Below are positions 20,401 to 28,997 of a stretch of 64,000 nt of DNA, piece after piece. The stretch is from positions 62,001-126,000 of the forward strand of contig JAPOHG010000001.1 in the NCBI GenBank assembly GCA_029979565.1, written 5' to 3'. The stretch's first letter is position 1. Every line of letters starts with the position of its first letter. The position numbers and the translations under genes are program-made. This stretch comes from a bacterium (GTDB lineage Bacteria; Bacteroidota; Bacteroidia; Flavobacteriales_D; Sanyastnellaceae). The notes below the pieces were generated by a model. That model saw nothing but the letters and a program-made list of their open reading frames with translations. It had not been told where the DNA came from and searched no databases.

Positions 20401-20633
20401 GGAACGGTAAACACCCCTATGACAACGCCAACACCTTCAACCAGGTCACTGTAACGCAAAACCCCATCACGGTTACCATCGATAACAACCGGGAGCCCGT
20501 AATCTGGGGCACCGGCTTCGGATTACGCGGTAAAGTGTTGGGGTACTGGCTGCGCGCCGATTGGAGCTGGGGTGTGGACGATGGTCGTTGGCAGGACCGT
20601 GTTTTCAACCTGAGCCTCCAACTCGATTTTTAA
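17403..20633 (+). CDS. Large exported TolB/WD40-like beta-propeller protein with N-terminal peptidase-MA-like region and C-terminal outer-membrane-barrel-like region
   Basis: Signal peptide then QFYDGSNMEFGKNRVQ; FPEWFTAGLHSYVAQPW; propeller repeats (HPDGNRYAWARDERGQLEVWV, IFSEDGQTIWFASNRP); barrel-like C-terminus ending NLSLQLDF. Confidence 0.72.
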   Translation: MLRQSYFIRFISCALMGCAVSIGWGQFYDGSNMEFGKNRVQHRTFEWQYLPTARAEVYYYQGGKSYANRITSEIKGWVEAVEGLYDRTIDGTVQVLVYNKQAEFRQSNIGSGQLNTQNIGGTATLVGSKLFVYADGIWEHTEQDIKRSLSSLLFNQILYGGNWQEALRSSTTGISFPEWFTAGLHSYVAQPWSAEAAMHVWDAARCGEIIHAHRTTGEEARWVGHGVWKYIADVFGEAVIANALYMVRVSSNLEKGLQYATGMDLALLLEEANRYHMDAAGPAETFPPLATRKDRRQARQNSGALDLPIRPHVDFRALTVHPDGNRYAWARDERGQLEVWVGDRNTGEMRRVGRHGHKIDRIQDRTLPAMAWHPNGNVLTYALEQGSRNLIYSVDLTSFQAVEKEVFRIDKILAMAYAPDGMSMVWSGVKDGQSDLYQYQVLGNNHTALWSDPYDDLDPIFSEDGQTIWFASNRPAADLNSPFVLGEPVDHNHDLFALQWTDEVPQLIHWVQTPQRDERFPQVQPDDHVTFLVELEDGSQERWTSWQDSAIAFIDTTIHYRWFTQQRLAAKLDQPVEQFQWIPSRKSAGFAHQLTGHPFWVEWSENKEDWQNVTPGSADALEASDVQLDWAWIPGPTEADFRKYTFGPWSSTGEGEAASTEERAADDGPLTDWIPFKLPKPRNYRLNYAIESITGQLDNSFGSTFYQAYSGNIAVQPGLGGLSKISATDLFENRRFTAGFRLAGSLENSRYLFAYSDLTGRWDKAWMIERQGVTQGIENNQTFVRTHIHMLRRQWKYAFDEVRSLRLQGVYRLDRVTPLSTDAFNLTKPTEFAGQAGALIAYVFDNTRERMINIPEGVRYRIWAEYYVNPAASASTFGTVGFDARTYKPLWRNVIWANRIAADWSIGEQRLLHMVGGVDNTLSLIANAESPIDPSINYAYQTRLAPLRGFNANARNGSHMALFNSELRVPIWSTLSSRPVDTELLQTLQCVGFFDVGSAWNGKHPYDNANTFNQVTVTQNPITVTIDNNREPVIWGTGFGLRGKVLGYWLRADWSWGVDDGRWQDRVFNLSLQLDF

Positions 20634-20636
20634 GCC

Positions 20637-21023
20637 ATGGATATGCAAACCCTTCTTTTGTTGCTCTGCATCGGATTGCTCGCTGGTATCGCCAGTGGTT
20701 TTGTCGGAATTGGCGGCGGCATGATCATCGTTCCTGCTTTGGTTTTCGGATTGGGACTGAGCCAGCACATGGCTCAAGGCACGTCGCTGGCGATGATGAT
20801 TCCTCCCATCGGCATCCTAGCGGTAATCAGCTACTACAAAGCGGGCCAAATTCAATTGGAATACGCGGGAGTCTTAGCTGTCACATTTGTTTTGGGCGCA
20901 TGGATGGGGAGCAAATGGTCCCTCCGTATCAACCCCTCTGTGGTCCGGTTGGTATTCGGCGTATTCATGCTCTTCGCCGCAGGTCGATTGATCCTTCGGT
21001 CCTGGAACGACCTGAATCCGTAA
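20637..21023 (+). CDS. Half-size TSUP (TauE/SafE) family permease, about 4 TM
   Basis: LLAGIASGFVGIGGGMIIVPALVFGLGLSQHMAQGTSLAMMIPP is the TSUP N-terminal signature; only 128 aa. Confidence 0.82.
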   Translation: MDMQTLLLLLCIGLLAGIASGFVGIGGGMIIVPALVFGLGLSQHMAQGTSLAMMIPPIGILAVISYYKAGQIQLEYAGVLAVTFVLGAWMGSKWSLRINPSVVRLVFGVFMLFAAGRLILRSWNDLNP

Positions 21024-21028
21024 CAACT

Positions 21029-23227
21029 TCAGTTGGCGAATTCGCTTAAAAACTTGATCCGAGCCATTCGAAGCTCTTCTTCACTGTAGACATCGTTCCA
21101 CTCGGCCATCAATTCCTCCGACCCTTCATCCTCGCTTTCCTTGAGGAAGTCAAACAACTCCTCTAGGCTCTCCTCATCCAAGCTCTTGTTGATGATGTAG
21201 TCCAGGTTCACTTTGGTACCCGCTGAAACAATATTCTCGATTTCGTTTAGCACATCCTCGAGGGTCAAGTTCAAGTCCCTTGCGATGTCGGATAATTCAA
21301 TCTGACGATCGATGCGCTGAATGATGTGGACCTTGGATGAAGAACGCGCGCTGGTTGAACGCACCAATAAATCCTCTGCCCTTTCGATGCCTTCCTCCTT
21401 GACATAATCTGCAATCAACTTCAAGAACGGCGTTCCGTATTTCTTGGCCTTTCCGGAACCTACCCCGGTAATGCGCAACAATTCGTCTTCGTCGAGGGGA
21501 TAATGAATGGCCATCTCATCCAAACTGACATCTTGGAAAATGACGTAGGGAGGCAGCGATTCCGCATCCGCCACTTCTTTGCGCAAGGCCTTCAGCATGT
21601 CGCGCAATTTTGCATCGGTGGCCCCGCCTTGACTTGAGCGCGTCTGGCTCATGCTGTCCATAGCATCGACATCGGAGTAGTCCCGTTCCTCTGCGACCAT
21701 CACAGGGCTCGGGTCGGTCAAGAATTCCATGCCCCGCTCTGTGATCTTCAAAACGCCAAAGGTCTCTACCTCCTTGCGCAAAAATCCGAGGACCAGCATT
21801 TGTCGAATGATTCCATTCCAATGCTTTTCATCGTGTTCCACGCCTCGTTTCCAGAACGGACTGGTTGTTCCTTTATAATCTTGAATTTCCCGGTTCTCCT
21901 GGCCGCAAAGCATGCCGGTATAGAATGGCGCACGGAACGATTGCTTGTGTTCGAGGACTGCGCTCAATATGAGATGCACCTCTTCTTGGCCGTCCCGCAA
22001 CTTGGGCGGATTCGCCATGTTATCGCAATTCTGAGCTCCGGGGCCGTTGACTTCATCGTATTCCTCTCCGAAGTAGTGGAGCAAAAACTTTCGGCGGCTC
22101 ATGGAAGTCTCAGCATAAGCCATCACCTCCTGCAGCAATTGAGCGCCAATCTCCTGTTCAGCGAGCGGCTTGCCTTGCAAGAACTTTTCCAATTTTTCGA
22201 TGTCCCTGTGGCTGTAGAAAGCGATGCAATGGCCTTCACCACCGTCCCGTCCAGCGCGACCCGTCTCCTGGTAGTAACTCTCCAAGGATTTGGGCATGTC
22301 ATAATGGATCACATACCGGACGTCTGGTTTGTCAATGCCCATGCCAAATGCAATGGTCGCAACAATGACATCTACGTCCTGCATCAGAAATTGATCTTGG
22401 ATGCGGCTGCGTTGGCTCGCATCCATGCCCGCATGGTACCCGAGGGCCTTGATGCCGTTCACACGCAGCACCTCTGCAATTTCTTCAACCTTCTTCCGAC
22501 TCAAGCAATAAACAATGCCGCTCTTACCGACATGCGTCTTGGCATGGCGGACAATCTGTTTCAATGCGTCCTTCTTAGGCCGTATCTCGTAAAACAGGTT
22601 TTCGCGGTTGAACGAAGCCTTGAATAGCCGTGCATCCTTCATGCCCAAGTTTTTCTGGATGTCCGCTTGGACTTTGGGCGTTGCTGTCGCAGTCAAGGCG
22701 ATGATCGGAACTTCAGCGATCTGGTTCACAATGGTTCGAATGCGGCGGTATTCTGGACGGAAGTCGTGACCCCACTCGGAAATGCAATGCGCTTCGTCCA
22801 CTGCGACAAAGCTGATCCGCACACTCCGCAAGAAATTGATGTTGTCCTCCTTGGTCAGGCTTTCCGGTGCGACATAAAGCAACTTGGTCAAACCCGTACT
22901 CACATCCTCTCGCACTTGAGCGGCCTCCGCTTTGGACAAACTTGAATTGAGGAAGTGGGCGATGGAATCCACCTCGTGGTGCCCTCGAATGGCATCCACC
23001 TGGTTTTTCATTAACGCAATCAACGGAGACACAACAATGGCTGTTCCCTCCAACATCAACGCCGGCAATTGGTAGCAAAGCGACTTTCCGCCGCCCGTCG
23101 GCATGATCACAAAAGCATCGCTTCCCGCTAAGACGCACTCCACCACTTGCTCCTGCTCCCCTTTGAACTCATCGAATCCAAAAAAATGCTTGAGCGCCTT
23201 GCCGGGCGTCAGTTCTACGGTACTCAT
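21029..23227 (-). CDS. recQ: ATP-dependent DNA helicase RecQ
   Basis: VIMPTGGGKSLCYQLPAL, VDEAHCISEWGHDFRPEYR, ALTATATP, GRAGRDGGEGHCIAFY; HRDC-like C-terminus. Confidence 0.96.
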   Translation of the reverse strand: MSTVELTPGKALKHFFGFDEFKGEQEQVVECVLAGSDAFVIMPTGGGKSLCYQLPALMLEGTAIVVSPLIALMKNQVDAIRGHHEVDSIAHFLNSSLSKAEAAQVREDVSTGLTKLLYVAPESLTKEDNINFLRSVRISFVAVDEAHCISEWGHDFRPEYRRIRTIVNQIAEVPIIALTATATPKVQADIQKNLGMKDARLFKASFNRENLFYEIRPKKDALKQIVRHAKTHVGKSGIVYCLSRKKVEEIAEVLRVNGIKALGYHAGMDASQRSRIQDQFLMQDVDVIVATIAFGMGIDKPDVRYVIHYDMPKSLESYYQETGRAGRDGGEGHCIAFYSHRDIEKLEKFLQGKPLAEQEIGAQLLQEVMAYAETSMSRRKFLLHYFGEEYDEVNGPGAQNCDNMANPPKLRDGQEEVHLILSAVLEHKQSFRAPFYTGMLCGQENREIQDYKGTTSPFWKRGVEHDEKHWNGIIRQMLVLGFLRKEVETFGVLKITERGMEFLTDPSPVMVAEERDYSDVDAMDSMSQTRSSQGGATDAKLRDMLKALRKEVADAESLPPYVIFQDVSLDEMAIHYPLDEDELLRITGVGSGKAKKYGTPFLKLIADYVKEEGIERAEDLLVRSTSARSSSKVHIIQRIDRQIELSDIARDLNLTLEDVLNEIENIVSAGTKVNLDYIINKSLDEESLEELFDFLKESEDEGSEELMAEWNDVYSEEELRMARIKFLSEFAN

Positions 23228-23367
23228 CAATCAGACGTTTGGTTCCGGCCGAAGCCGGGCGAAAAGCGTAGCTTTGCGCTAACTAAAGATAAGGTAATTT
23301 GGCGCTCGCTCGACGTGAAATCCACGAGAGGCGAGCCGAAATTCACGGATTTTTACTCTGGCACGTC

Positions 23368-24318
23368 ATGAACTGGATAGAACGGGCAACCCGCACCCTC
23401 AAACTCGAGAGCCAAGCCATTGCGCAATTGGTGGACCAGTTGGACGAATCCTTCGAATCCATCGGTCGACTCATTCTGAAATTGGAAGGTCGGGTCATCA
23501 TGACAGGCATCGGCAAAAGCGCCATCATCGCACAGAAACTTGTCGCGACGTTCAATTCCACCGGAACTCCAGCGGTGTTCATGCACGCCGCAGACGCCAT
23601 CCACGGTGACCTTGGATTGATTCGGGGCGATGATGTGGTGCTGTGCATTTCCAAAAGTGGAAATTCCCCCGAAATCAAAGCCCTTACGCCCCTCATCAAG
23701 AGCCGTTCGATTCCTTTGATCGGCATGGTTGGCAATCGAACCTCGCACCTTGCCCAGCACGCCGATTACATCCTCGACACGACGGTTTCGAAAGAAGCCT
23801 GTCCACTGGATTTGGCTCCCACCTCAAGCACAGCAGCTCAGATGGCCATGGGAGACGCACTTGCCACCTGCTTGATGGAAGCCCGCGGGTTCAAAGCGGA
23901 AGACTTCGCAGAAATGCACCCGGGTGGAGCATTGGGCAAGCGATTGTATACGCGCATTGGCGACCTGCTCGATCCCGCCCGTGCGCCGCAAGTGCGGCCG
24001 GACTCGCCATTAGCGGAGGTGGTCCTCCAAATGAGCCAAGGGCGATGCGGTGCTACCGCCGTTCTCGATGCAGGACGCATCGTTGGCATTATCACCGACG
24101 GCGATCTACGCCGTCACCTTGAAGCATCTCAGCAAGCGCAGACAACCGCTTCGGACCTGATGTCATTGGAACCGAAAACACTGGAATCTGAGCACCTCGC
24201 TGTGCATGCGTTGCAGGTCTTGGAGCAACACGCCATTTCGCAGATTATGGTGACCCAAAACGGCCAATACGCCGGCATGGTTCACCTGCATGACCTCATC
24301 AAAGAAGGCATCATTTAA
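23368..24318 (+). CDS. KpsF/GutQ family arabinose-5-phosphate isomerase (SIS + CBS domains)
   Basis: RVIMTGIGKSAIIAQKLVATFNSTGTPAVFMHAADAIHGDLG, CISKSGNSPEI, CBS pair at C-terminus. Confidence 0.94.
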   Translation: MNWIERATRTLKLESQAIAQLVDQLDESFESIGRLILKLEGRVIMTGIGKSAIIAQKLVATFNSTGTPAVFMHAADAIHGDLGLIRGDDVVLCISKSGNSPEIKALTPLIKSRSIPLIGMVGNRTSHLAQHADYILDTTVSKEACPLDLAPTSSTAAQMAMGDALATCLMEARGFKAEDFAEMHPGGALGKRLYTRIGDLLDPARAPQVRPDSPLAEVVLQMSQGRCGATAVLDAGRIVGIITDGDLRRHLEASQQAQTTASDLMSLEPKTLESEHLAVHALQVLEQHAISQIMVTQNGQYAGMVHLHDLIKEGII

Positions 24319-24333
24319 GGCTAATTTTGTCCC

Positions 24334-25161
24334 ATGCCACTGGACCAACTAGACGACCAACCTACCCAGGATGTCGAAATGGGTTTCCTGGATCATTTGG
24401 AAGAATTACGCAAGCGCCTCTTCTACGCCGCTTTTTTCGTGGTGTCCGGAGGCATCGGATTGTTCTTGGCTAAAGACTGGTTGTTTGACGTGGTGCTGTT
24501 TGGGCCACGCCATGTGGACTTTGTTACCTTCCGTGCATGGTGTCAGCTTTCGGAATGGGTCGGGGCCGGTGAGGCCTTGTGCGTCGACAGCATCAATTAC
24601 GAGTTGATCAACACGACCATGCTGGGCAATTTTACCACCCACATCTTGGTGTCGGCCATTGCCGGGTTCATCGTGGCCTTCCCTTTGGTGTTTTGGCAAG
24701 GTTGGCTGTTCGTTCGGCCTGCTCTCAAAGCAAGTGAAAGGCAGTCGGCACGTGGGATTGGCTTCAGCTCTTCCATCTTGTTTTTTATGGGCGTTGCTTT
24801 CGGCTACTATGTCATCGCACCCCTGTCATTGCAATTCTTGGGCAACTATGAATTGGGGGATGTCCAATCGCGGATTTCTGTGATGTCCTACATGAAGACT
24901 GTGGCGTCAATCACCCTGGCTTCGGGAATCGTGTTTCAGTTGCCGGTGGTGGTGTACTTCCTGAGCCGAGCGGGGCTGCTAACACCCAATCTGCTAAAAA
25001 CGTATCGCCGGCATGCACTTGTCGCCATCCTTGTTTTGTCCGCGTTGATCACGCCGCCGGATGTCACCAGCCAAGTTTTGGTCTCCTTGCCGGTACTTGT
25101 GCTTTACGAATTCAGCATCCTCATCGCCAAACGCGTCTACCGCACCCGAACTGATGCATGA
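24334..25161 (+). CDS. tatC: Sec-independent protein translocase TatC
   Basis: MGFLDHLEELRKRLFYAAFFV and multiple TM; TPPDVTSQVLVSLPVLVLYEFSI. Confidence 0.96.
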   Translation: MPLDQLDDQPTQDVEMGFLDHLEELRKRLFYAAFFVVSGGIGLFLAKDWLFDVVLFGPRHVDFVTFRAWCQLSEWVGAGEALCVDSINYELINTTMLGNFTTHILVSAIAGFIVAFPLVFWQGWLFVRPALKASERQSARGIGFSSSILFFMGVAFGYYVIAPLSLQFLGNYELGDVQSRISVMSYMKTVASITLASGIVFQLPVVVYFLSRAGLLTPNLLKTYRRHALVAILVLSALITPPDVTSQVLVSLPVLVLYEFSILIAKRVYRTRTDA

Positions 25162-27631
25162 TGCTGCTCGCCGCATGGTCTTGGCCTTTGCTTTTGTGGC
25201 ACTTGCCTTCGCTGGAGGAACGGCGCAGACCACCGAGGTACATGGACGGGTGTTCGATGCTCTGACCGGTGAAGCGCTGCCATACGTGAACGTGGTACTC
25301 GGGGCGGGAGGAATCGGCACGATGACGAATGAGCAAGGTGTGTATTCCATCGCAACAGAAGACCGACCGGGCCGTCTTTCCGTAACGTTCGTGGGTTACG
25401 CTACCCAATCCTTCGCTCTGGTGCGCGGCATTTCGCAGCAGATCAATGTCAGCCTCGAACCCAAGGCATTTGACCTCGGAGCAGCAGAGGTGCGCCCCAA
25501 CCGCAAGGAGGTAAACCCAGCAAAGCCACTGATTCAACGCATCATCGACGCCAAGCCCACGAACAACCCCGCCGCCTTACCCGCTGGTTGGCAGCGCATT
25601 CACAGCCGCATCGAAGTGGACTTTAATGACATCAATGAAGACCAAGCCAATGCCTGGTATTGGGGGGCGTTTGGGTTCGTATTCGATTACATGCACCACA
25701 ACGACGAGCGGAGTGCCTTGCCCATCATGTTCGGAGAAATCATCGCTGAGGAGGAATGGCAGTCGCAGCCCAAACGCAAAAAATCGAATGTCCTCGCCAC
25801 CCAGGTCAGCGGTGATTTCGGCTCAGGCGGAGATCTTTCTGCAGCTTCCATGAATGGCCGGTTTCCGGAAATCAACCTTTATGAAAACCAGCTATTGATG
25901 TTGGACCGGGTGTTCACCTCACCGCTGCATGACCGAGCGAATGCGCACTACCGATTTTACATCCTCGACACGTTGGAATGCGCGGGGCGCAGCACCTTTC
26001 ATATGGCCTTTATGCCGCGCAGAAAGGGAGAAATGACATTTGAAGGCGAACTCTGGGTGGACACCTTGACCCTCGCCCTCGCTCGGGTAAAAGCGCAGTT
26101 GAGCCCTGCGGCCAATATCAATTTTGTCCGAGGGATGGAATGGACCCAATCCTACCGGCTGGTCCCCGGCGGAAACGACGAAAACCGGTGGATGCTGAAT
26201 TCCGATTCCATGGTGTTCGATATGAGCATTGCCGATCGGACATTTGGAGCATACCTCCGCCGCACGAGCTCCATCACCGATCAGCGTTGGTCCAACGCAG
26301 CGCAGGATACTTCCCTTGCTAAAGGCCGCAGAATGACCTATGATTCCCTCGCCATCAAACGATCGGATGCCGAGTGGAGTCAGATGCGAACGGTGCCCCT
26401 GCTGGATGTCGAAACCGGCATTTTTGAAATGACCGACTCCATCATGGGCCTCCCACAGTGGCGGTTCGTAAAGGGTGCAGGGTACTTCCTCGGTTCCGGA
26501 TTTGTCCTGGCAGGGCCGCTCGAAATTGGGGCTTGGTGGTCGGCCTACACCCAGAACCCCACGGAAGGAGACCGTTACCGGTTGGACCTCCAAACCTCAA
26601 ACGCTTTCAGCACCCGGTTCATGCCCGCCGTGTTTGCGGCATACGGCACGTACGACAAGCGGTGGAAAGCTGGGGTTTCAGCTGATCTTATTTTGCGAAA
26701 GACCCCACGAACAGAGGCGTATTTTGAGATCAAACGAGACATGGAGCAATTTGGCATGGCAGGCATGCTGGACCAAGGCGAGGCCTTCACCTCGGCACTG
26801 CGAACAGACACCACCAACTTGCTTTCCGAAGTGTTCCGAAGCGAGGCCTCCATTTTGCATGAATTTGGCTCGGGTTTCACCGGCTTCTTCGAGTGGCGGC
26901 ACCGACGGGTAGGAACCGGCGGCCAATGGGACTTCATCAGCCCAGAAACTGGGTTGCCCATCGATCGCCTCATCACCACTGAGGCCACTGCTGCCTTGCG
27001 GTTTGCAAAAGGCGAACAATTCGTCGGTGGCGAATTCATCCGCCGAAGCTTGGGAACAGAGTGGCCCGTCCTCAATGCGACCGTAACCTGGGCCATACCC
27101 CATGTGCTGGGATCACAATACAACTACACGCGGTGTACCCTGGAAGGCTTCGACGAAATTCGCCTCGGTTGGTGGGGTCGATTGGAATGGCTGGCTGTGG
27201 CCGGCAAATATTTTGGTACGGCCCCATTTCCTTTGATGGAGGTTGTCCCGACGAGTGGAACGTTCTTCATGACAGCTGAAGCGTTCAACATGCTCCGTGT
27301 TTTCGAACGCGTGACCGACCAATGGGCCAGCGCCAGTGTGGAATGGCACGGGGATGGCATCCTTTTCAATCACCTTCCGCTGCTTCGGCGGCTTGAACTG
27401 CGCGAGGTAGTCGGCGTAAAAGGCATCACAGGCAGCTGGGACCCCAAGCACGAGGCCCTGTTGGAATTACCAGAAGGAACCACCGGGTTGAACGGTCCCT
27501 ACTCCGAATGCAGTGTGGGCCTGGAAAACATCTTTGGCTTTTTTCGCGTTGATGGGGTGTGGCGAACCGACCTGCCCCTCGCAGAACCGGCAAGTCGGGG
27601 CATCCGATTTGGCTTCTCCTTGGGCATTTGA
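25154..27631 (+). CDS. DUF5686/carboxypeptidase-regulatory-like domain outer membrane protein
   Basis: Signal peptide then [42 protein letters not shown]; long beta-rich protein, [14 protein letters not shown] near C-terminus. Confidence 0.85.
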   Translation: MHDAARRMVLAFAFVALAFAGGTAQTTEVHGRVFDALTGEALPYVNVVLGAGGIGTMTNEQGVYSIATEDRPGRLSVTFVGYATQSFALVRGISQQINVSLEPKAFDLGAAEVRPNRKEVNPAKPLIQRIIDAKPTNNPAALPAGWQRIHSRIEVDFNDINEDQANAWYWGAFGFVFDYMHHNDERSALPIMFGEIIAEEEWQSQPKRKKSNVLATQVSGDFGSGGDLSAASMNGRFPEINLYENQLLMLDRVFTSPLHDRANAHYRFYILDTLECAGRSTFHMAFMPRRKGEMTFEGELWVDTLTLALARVKAQLSPAANINFVRGMEWTQSYRLVPGGNDENRWMLNSDSMVFDMSIADRTFGAYLRRTSSITDQRWSNAAQDTSLAKGRRMTYDSLAIKRSDAEWSQMRTVPLLDVETGIFEMTDSIMGLPQWRFVKGAGYFLGSGFVLAGPLEIGAWWSAYTQNPTEGDRYRLDLQTSNAFSTRFMPAVFAAYGTYDKRWKAGVSADLILRKTPRTEAYFEIKRDMEQFGMAGMLDQGEAFTSALRTDTTNLLSEVFRSEASILHEFGSGFTGFFEWRHRRVGTGGQWDFISPETGLPIDRLITTEATAALRFAKGEQFVGGEFIRRSLGTEWPVLNATVTWAIPHVLGSQYNYTRCTLEGFDEIRLGWWGRLEWLAVAGKYFGTAPFPLMEVVPTSGTFFMTAEAFNMLRVFERVTDQWASASVEWHGDGILFNHLPLLRRLELREVVGVKGITGSWDPKHEALLELPEGTTGLNGPYSECSVGLENIFGFFRVDGVWRTDLPLAEPASRGIRFGFSLGI

Positions 27632-27657
27632 CGCCGCAGCGCCCTTATTTTAGACCC

Positions 27658-28422
27658 ATGAAAACAACCGCCACCCCTGCTACCCTTCGCGCCGAAGGCT
27701 TGGTCAAACAATACGGCAAACGCCGGGTGGTCGATGGGGTGTCCCTGGAGGTCAATCCGGGTGAGGTTGTGGGATTATTGGGGCCAAACGGTGCAGGCAA
27801 AACGACCAGTTTCTACGCAGTGGTCGGGCTGGTACAACCGGACGCGGGCCAGGTGTTCGTCAACGACCAAGAGGTCACGGACCTGCCCATGTACAAGCGA
27901 GGGCGGATGGGCATCGGGTACCTCCCGCAAGAAGCATCCGTGTTCCGAAAGCTCACGGTGGAAGACAACATCATGGCCATCTTGGAACTGCAACCCCTGT
28001 CCAAAACGGAGCAAAAAGAGCGGTTGGAAGAGTTGATTCGGGAGTTCGGATTGGAAAAGGTGCGCAAGTCCAATGGAGATGTGTTGAGCGGTGGAGAACG
28101 TCGAAGAACCGAAATTGCGCGGTCATTGGCCACGGACCCCCAGTTCATCTTACTCGATGAGCCCTTCGCCGGGGTCGATCCCATCGCCGTAGAGGACATT
28201 CAACGCATTGTGGAGAAACTGCGCCTGCGCGGCATCGGCATCCTCATCACCGATCACAACGTACAAGAGACCTTGCACATCACCGACCGCGCCTACTTGC
28301 TTTTCGAAGGCCGCATCCTGAAACACGGAACGGCGGAAGAATTGGCCTCGGACGAACAGGTGAGGCGCGTGTACCTTGGTCAGAATTTCGTGCTGCGGCC
28401 TAAATCCGCCCTTGCTGACTGA
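27658..28422 (+). CDS. lptB: LPS export ABC transporter ATP-binding protein
   Basis: [84 protein letters not shown]. Confidence 0.96.
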   Translation: MKTTATPATLRAEGLVKQYGKRRVVDGVSLEVNPGEVVGLLGPNGAGKTTSFYAVVGLVQPDAGQVFVNDQEVTDLPMYKRGRMGIGYLPQEASVFRKLTVEDNIMAILELQPLSKTEQKERLEELIREFGLEKVRKSNGDVLSGGERRRTEIARSLATDPQFILLDEPFAGVDPIAVEDIQRIVEKLRLRGIGILITDHNVQETLHITDRAYLLFEGRILKHGTAEELASDEQVRRVYLGQNFVLRPKSALAD

Positions 28423-28996
28423 GCATACGCGCGACGTACTTCCCGATGACGTCGAATTCCAGATTGACCCGGTCCCCTTCCTGCAGGGCATGAAGATTGG
28501 TGTGTTCCCACGTGTAGGGAATGATGGCCACACTGAATCCGTCGGACTTGGAATCCACCACCGTTAAGCTGATGCCGTTCACCGTTATGGAACCTTTAGG
28601 CACCGTGACAAATTCGGGATGCACGTCATGGACAAATTCCAGCACCCAACTGCCGCTCTCATCTCGAATCTGAAGCAATGAGGCCGTGGTATCTACGTGG
28701 CCTTGGACGAGGTGACCGTCCAAGCGTCCCCCGAGTTGCGTGCAGCGCTCCAAGTTGACCACACTGCCCTCCTTCCACTGGCCCAAACTGGTTCGCTGCA
28801 TGGTTTCCTGAATGGCGGTCACCACGTAAGAGTCTTTAGCCAGTTCGACCACCGTGAGGCACACCCCGTCATGCGCCACACTCTGGTCTACCTGCAATTC
28901 GCCCGCAAACGGCGCAGAAACGGTGTAGTGCACATTCGTCCCTTCGCGAACCACCTTTTCAATCCGACCGTTTTGCTCTATGATTCCTGTAAACAT
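28400..28996 (-). CDS. ribE: Riboflavin synthase, alpha subunit
   Basis: [44 protein letters not shown]; two lumazine-binding repeats. Confidence 0.95.
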   Translation of the reverse strand: MFTGIIEQNGRIEKVVREGTNVHYTVSAPFAGELQVDQSVAHDGVCLTVVELAKDSYVVTAIQETMQRTSLGQWKEGSVVNLERCTQLGGRLDGHLVQGHVDTTASLLQIRDESGSWVLEFVHDVHPEFVTVPKGSITVNGISLTVVDSKSDGFSVAIIPYTWEHTNLHALQEGDRVNLEFDVIGKYVARMLSQQGRI

Positions 28997-28997
28997 G

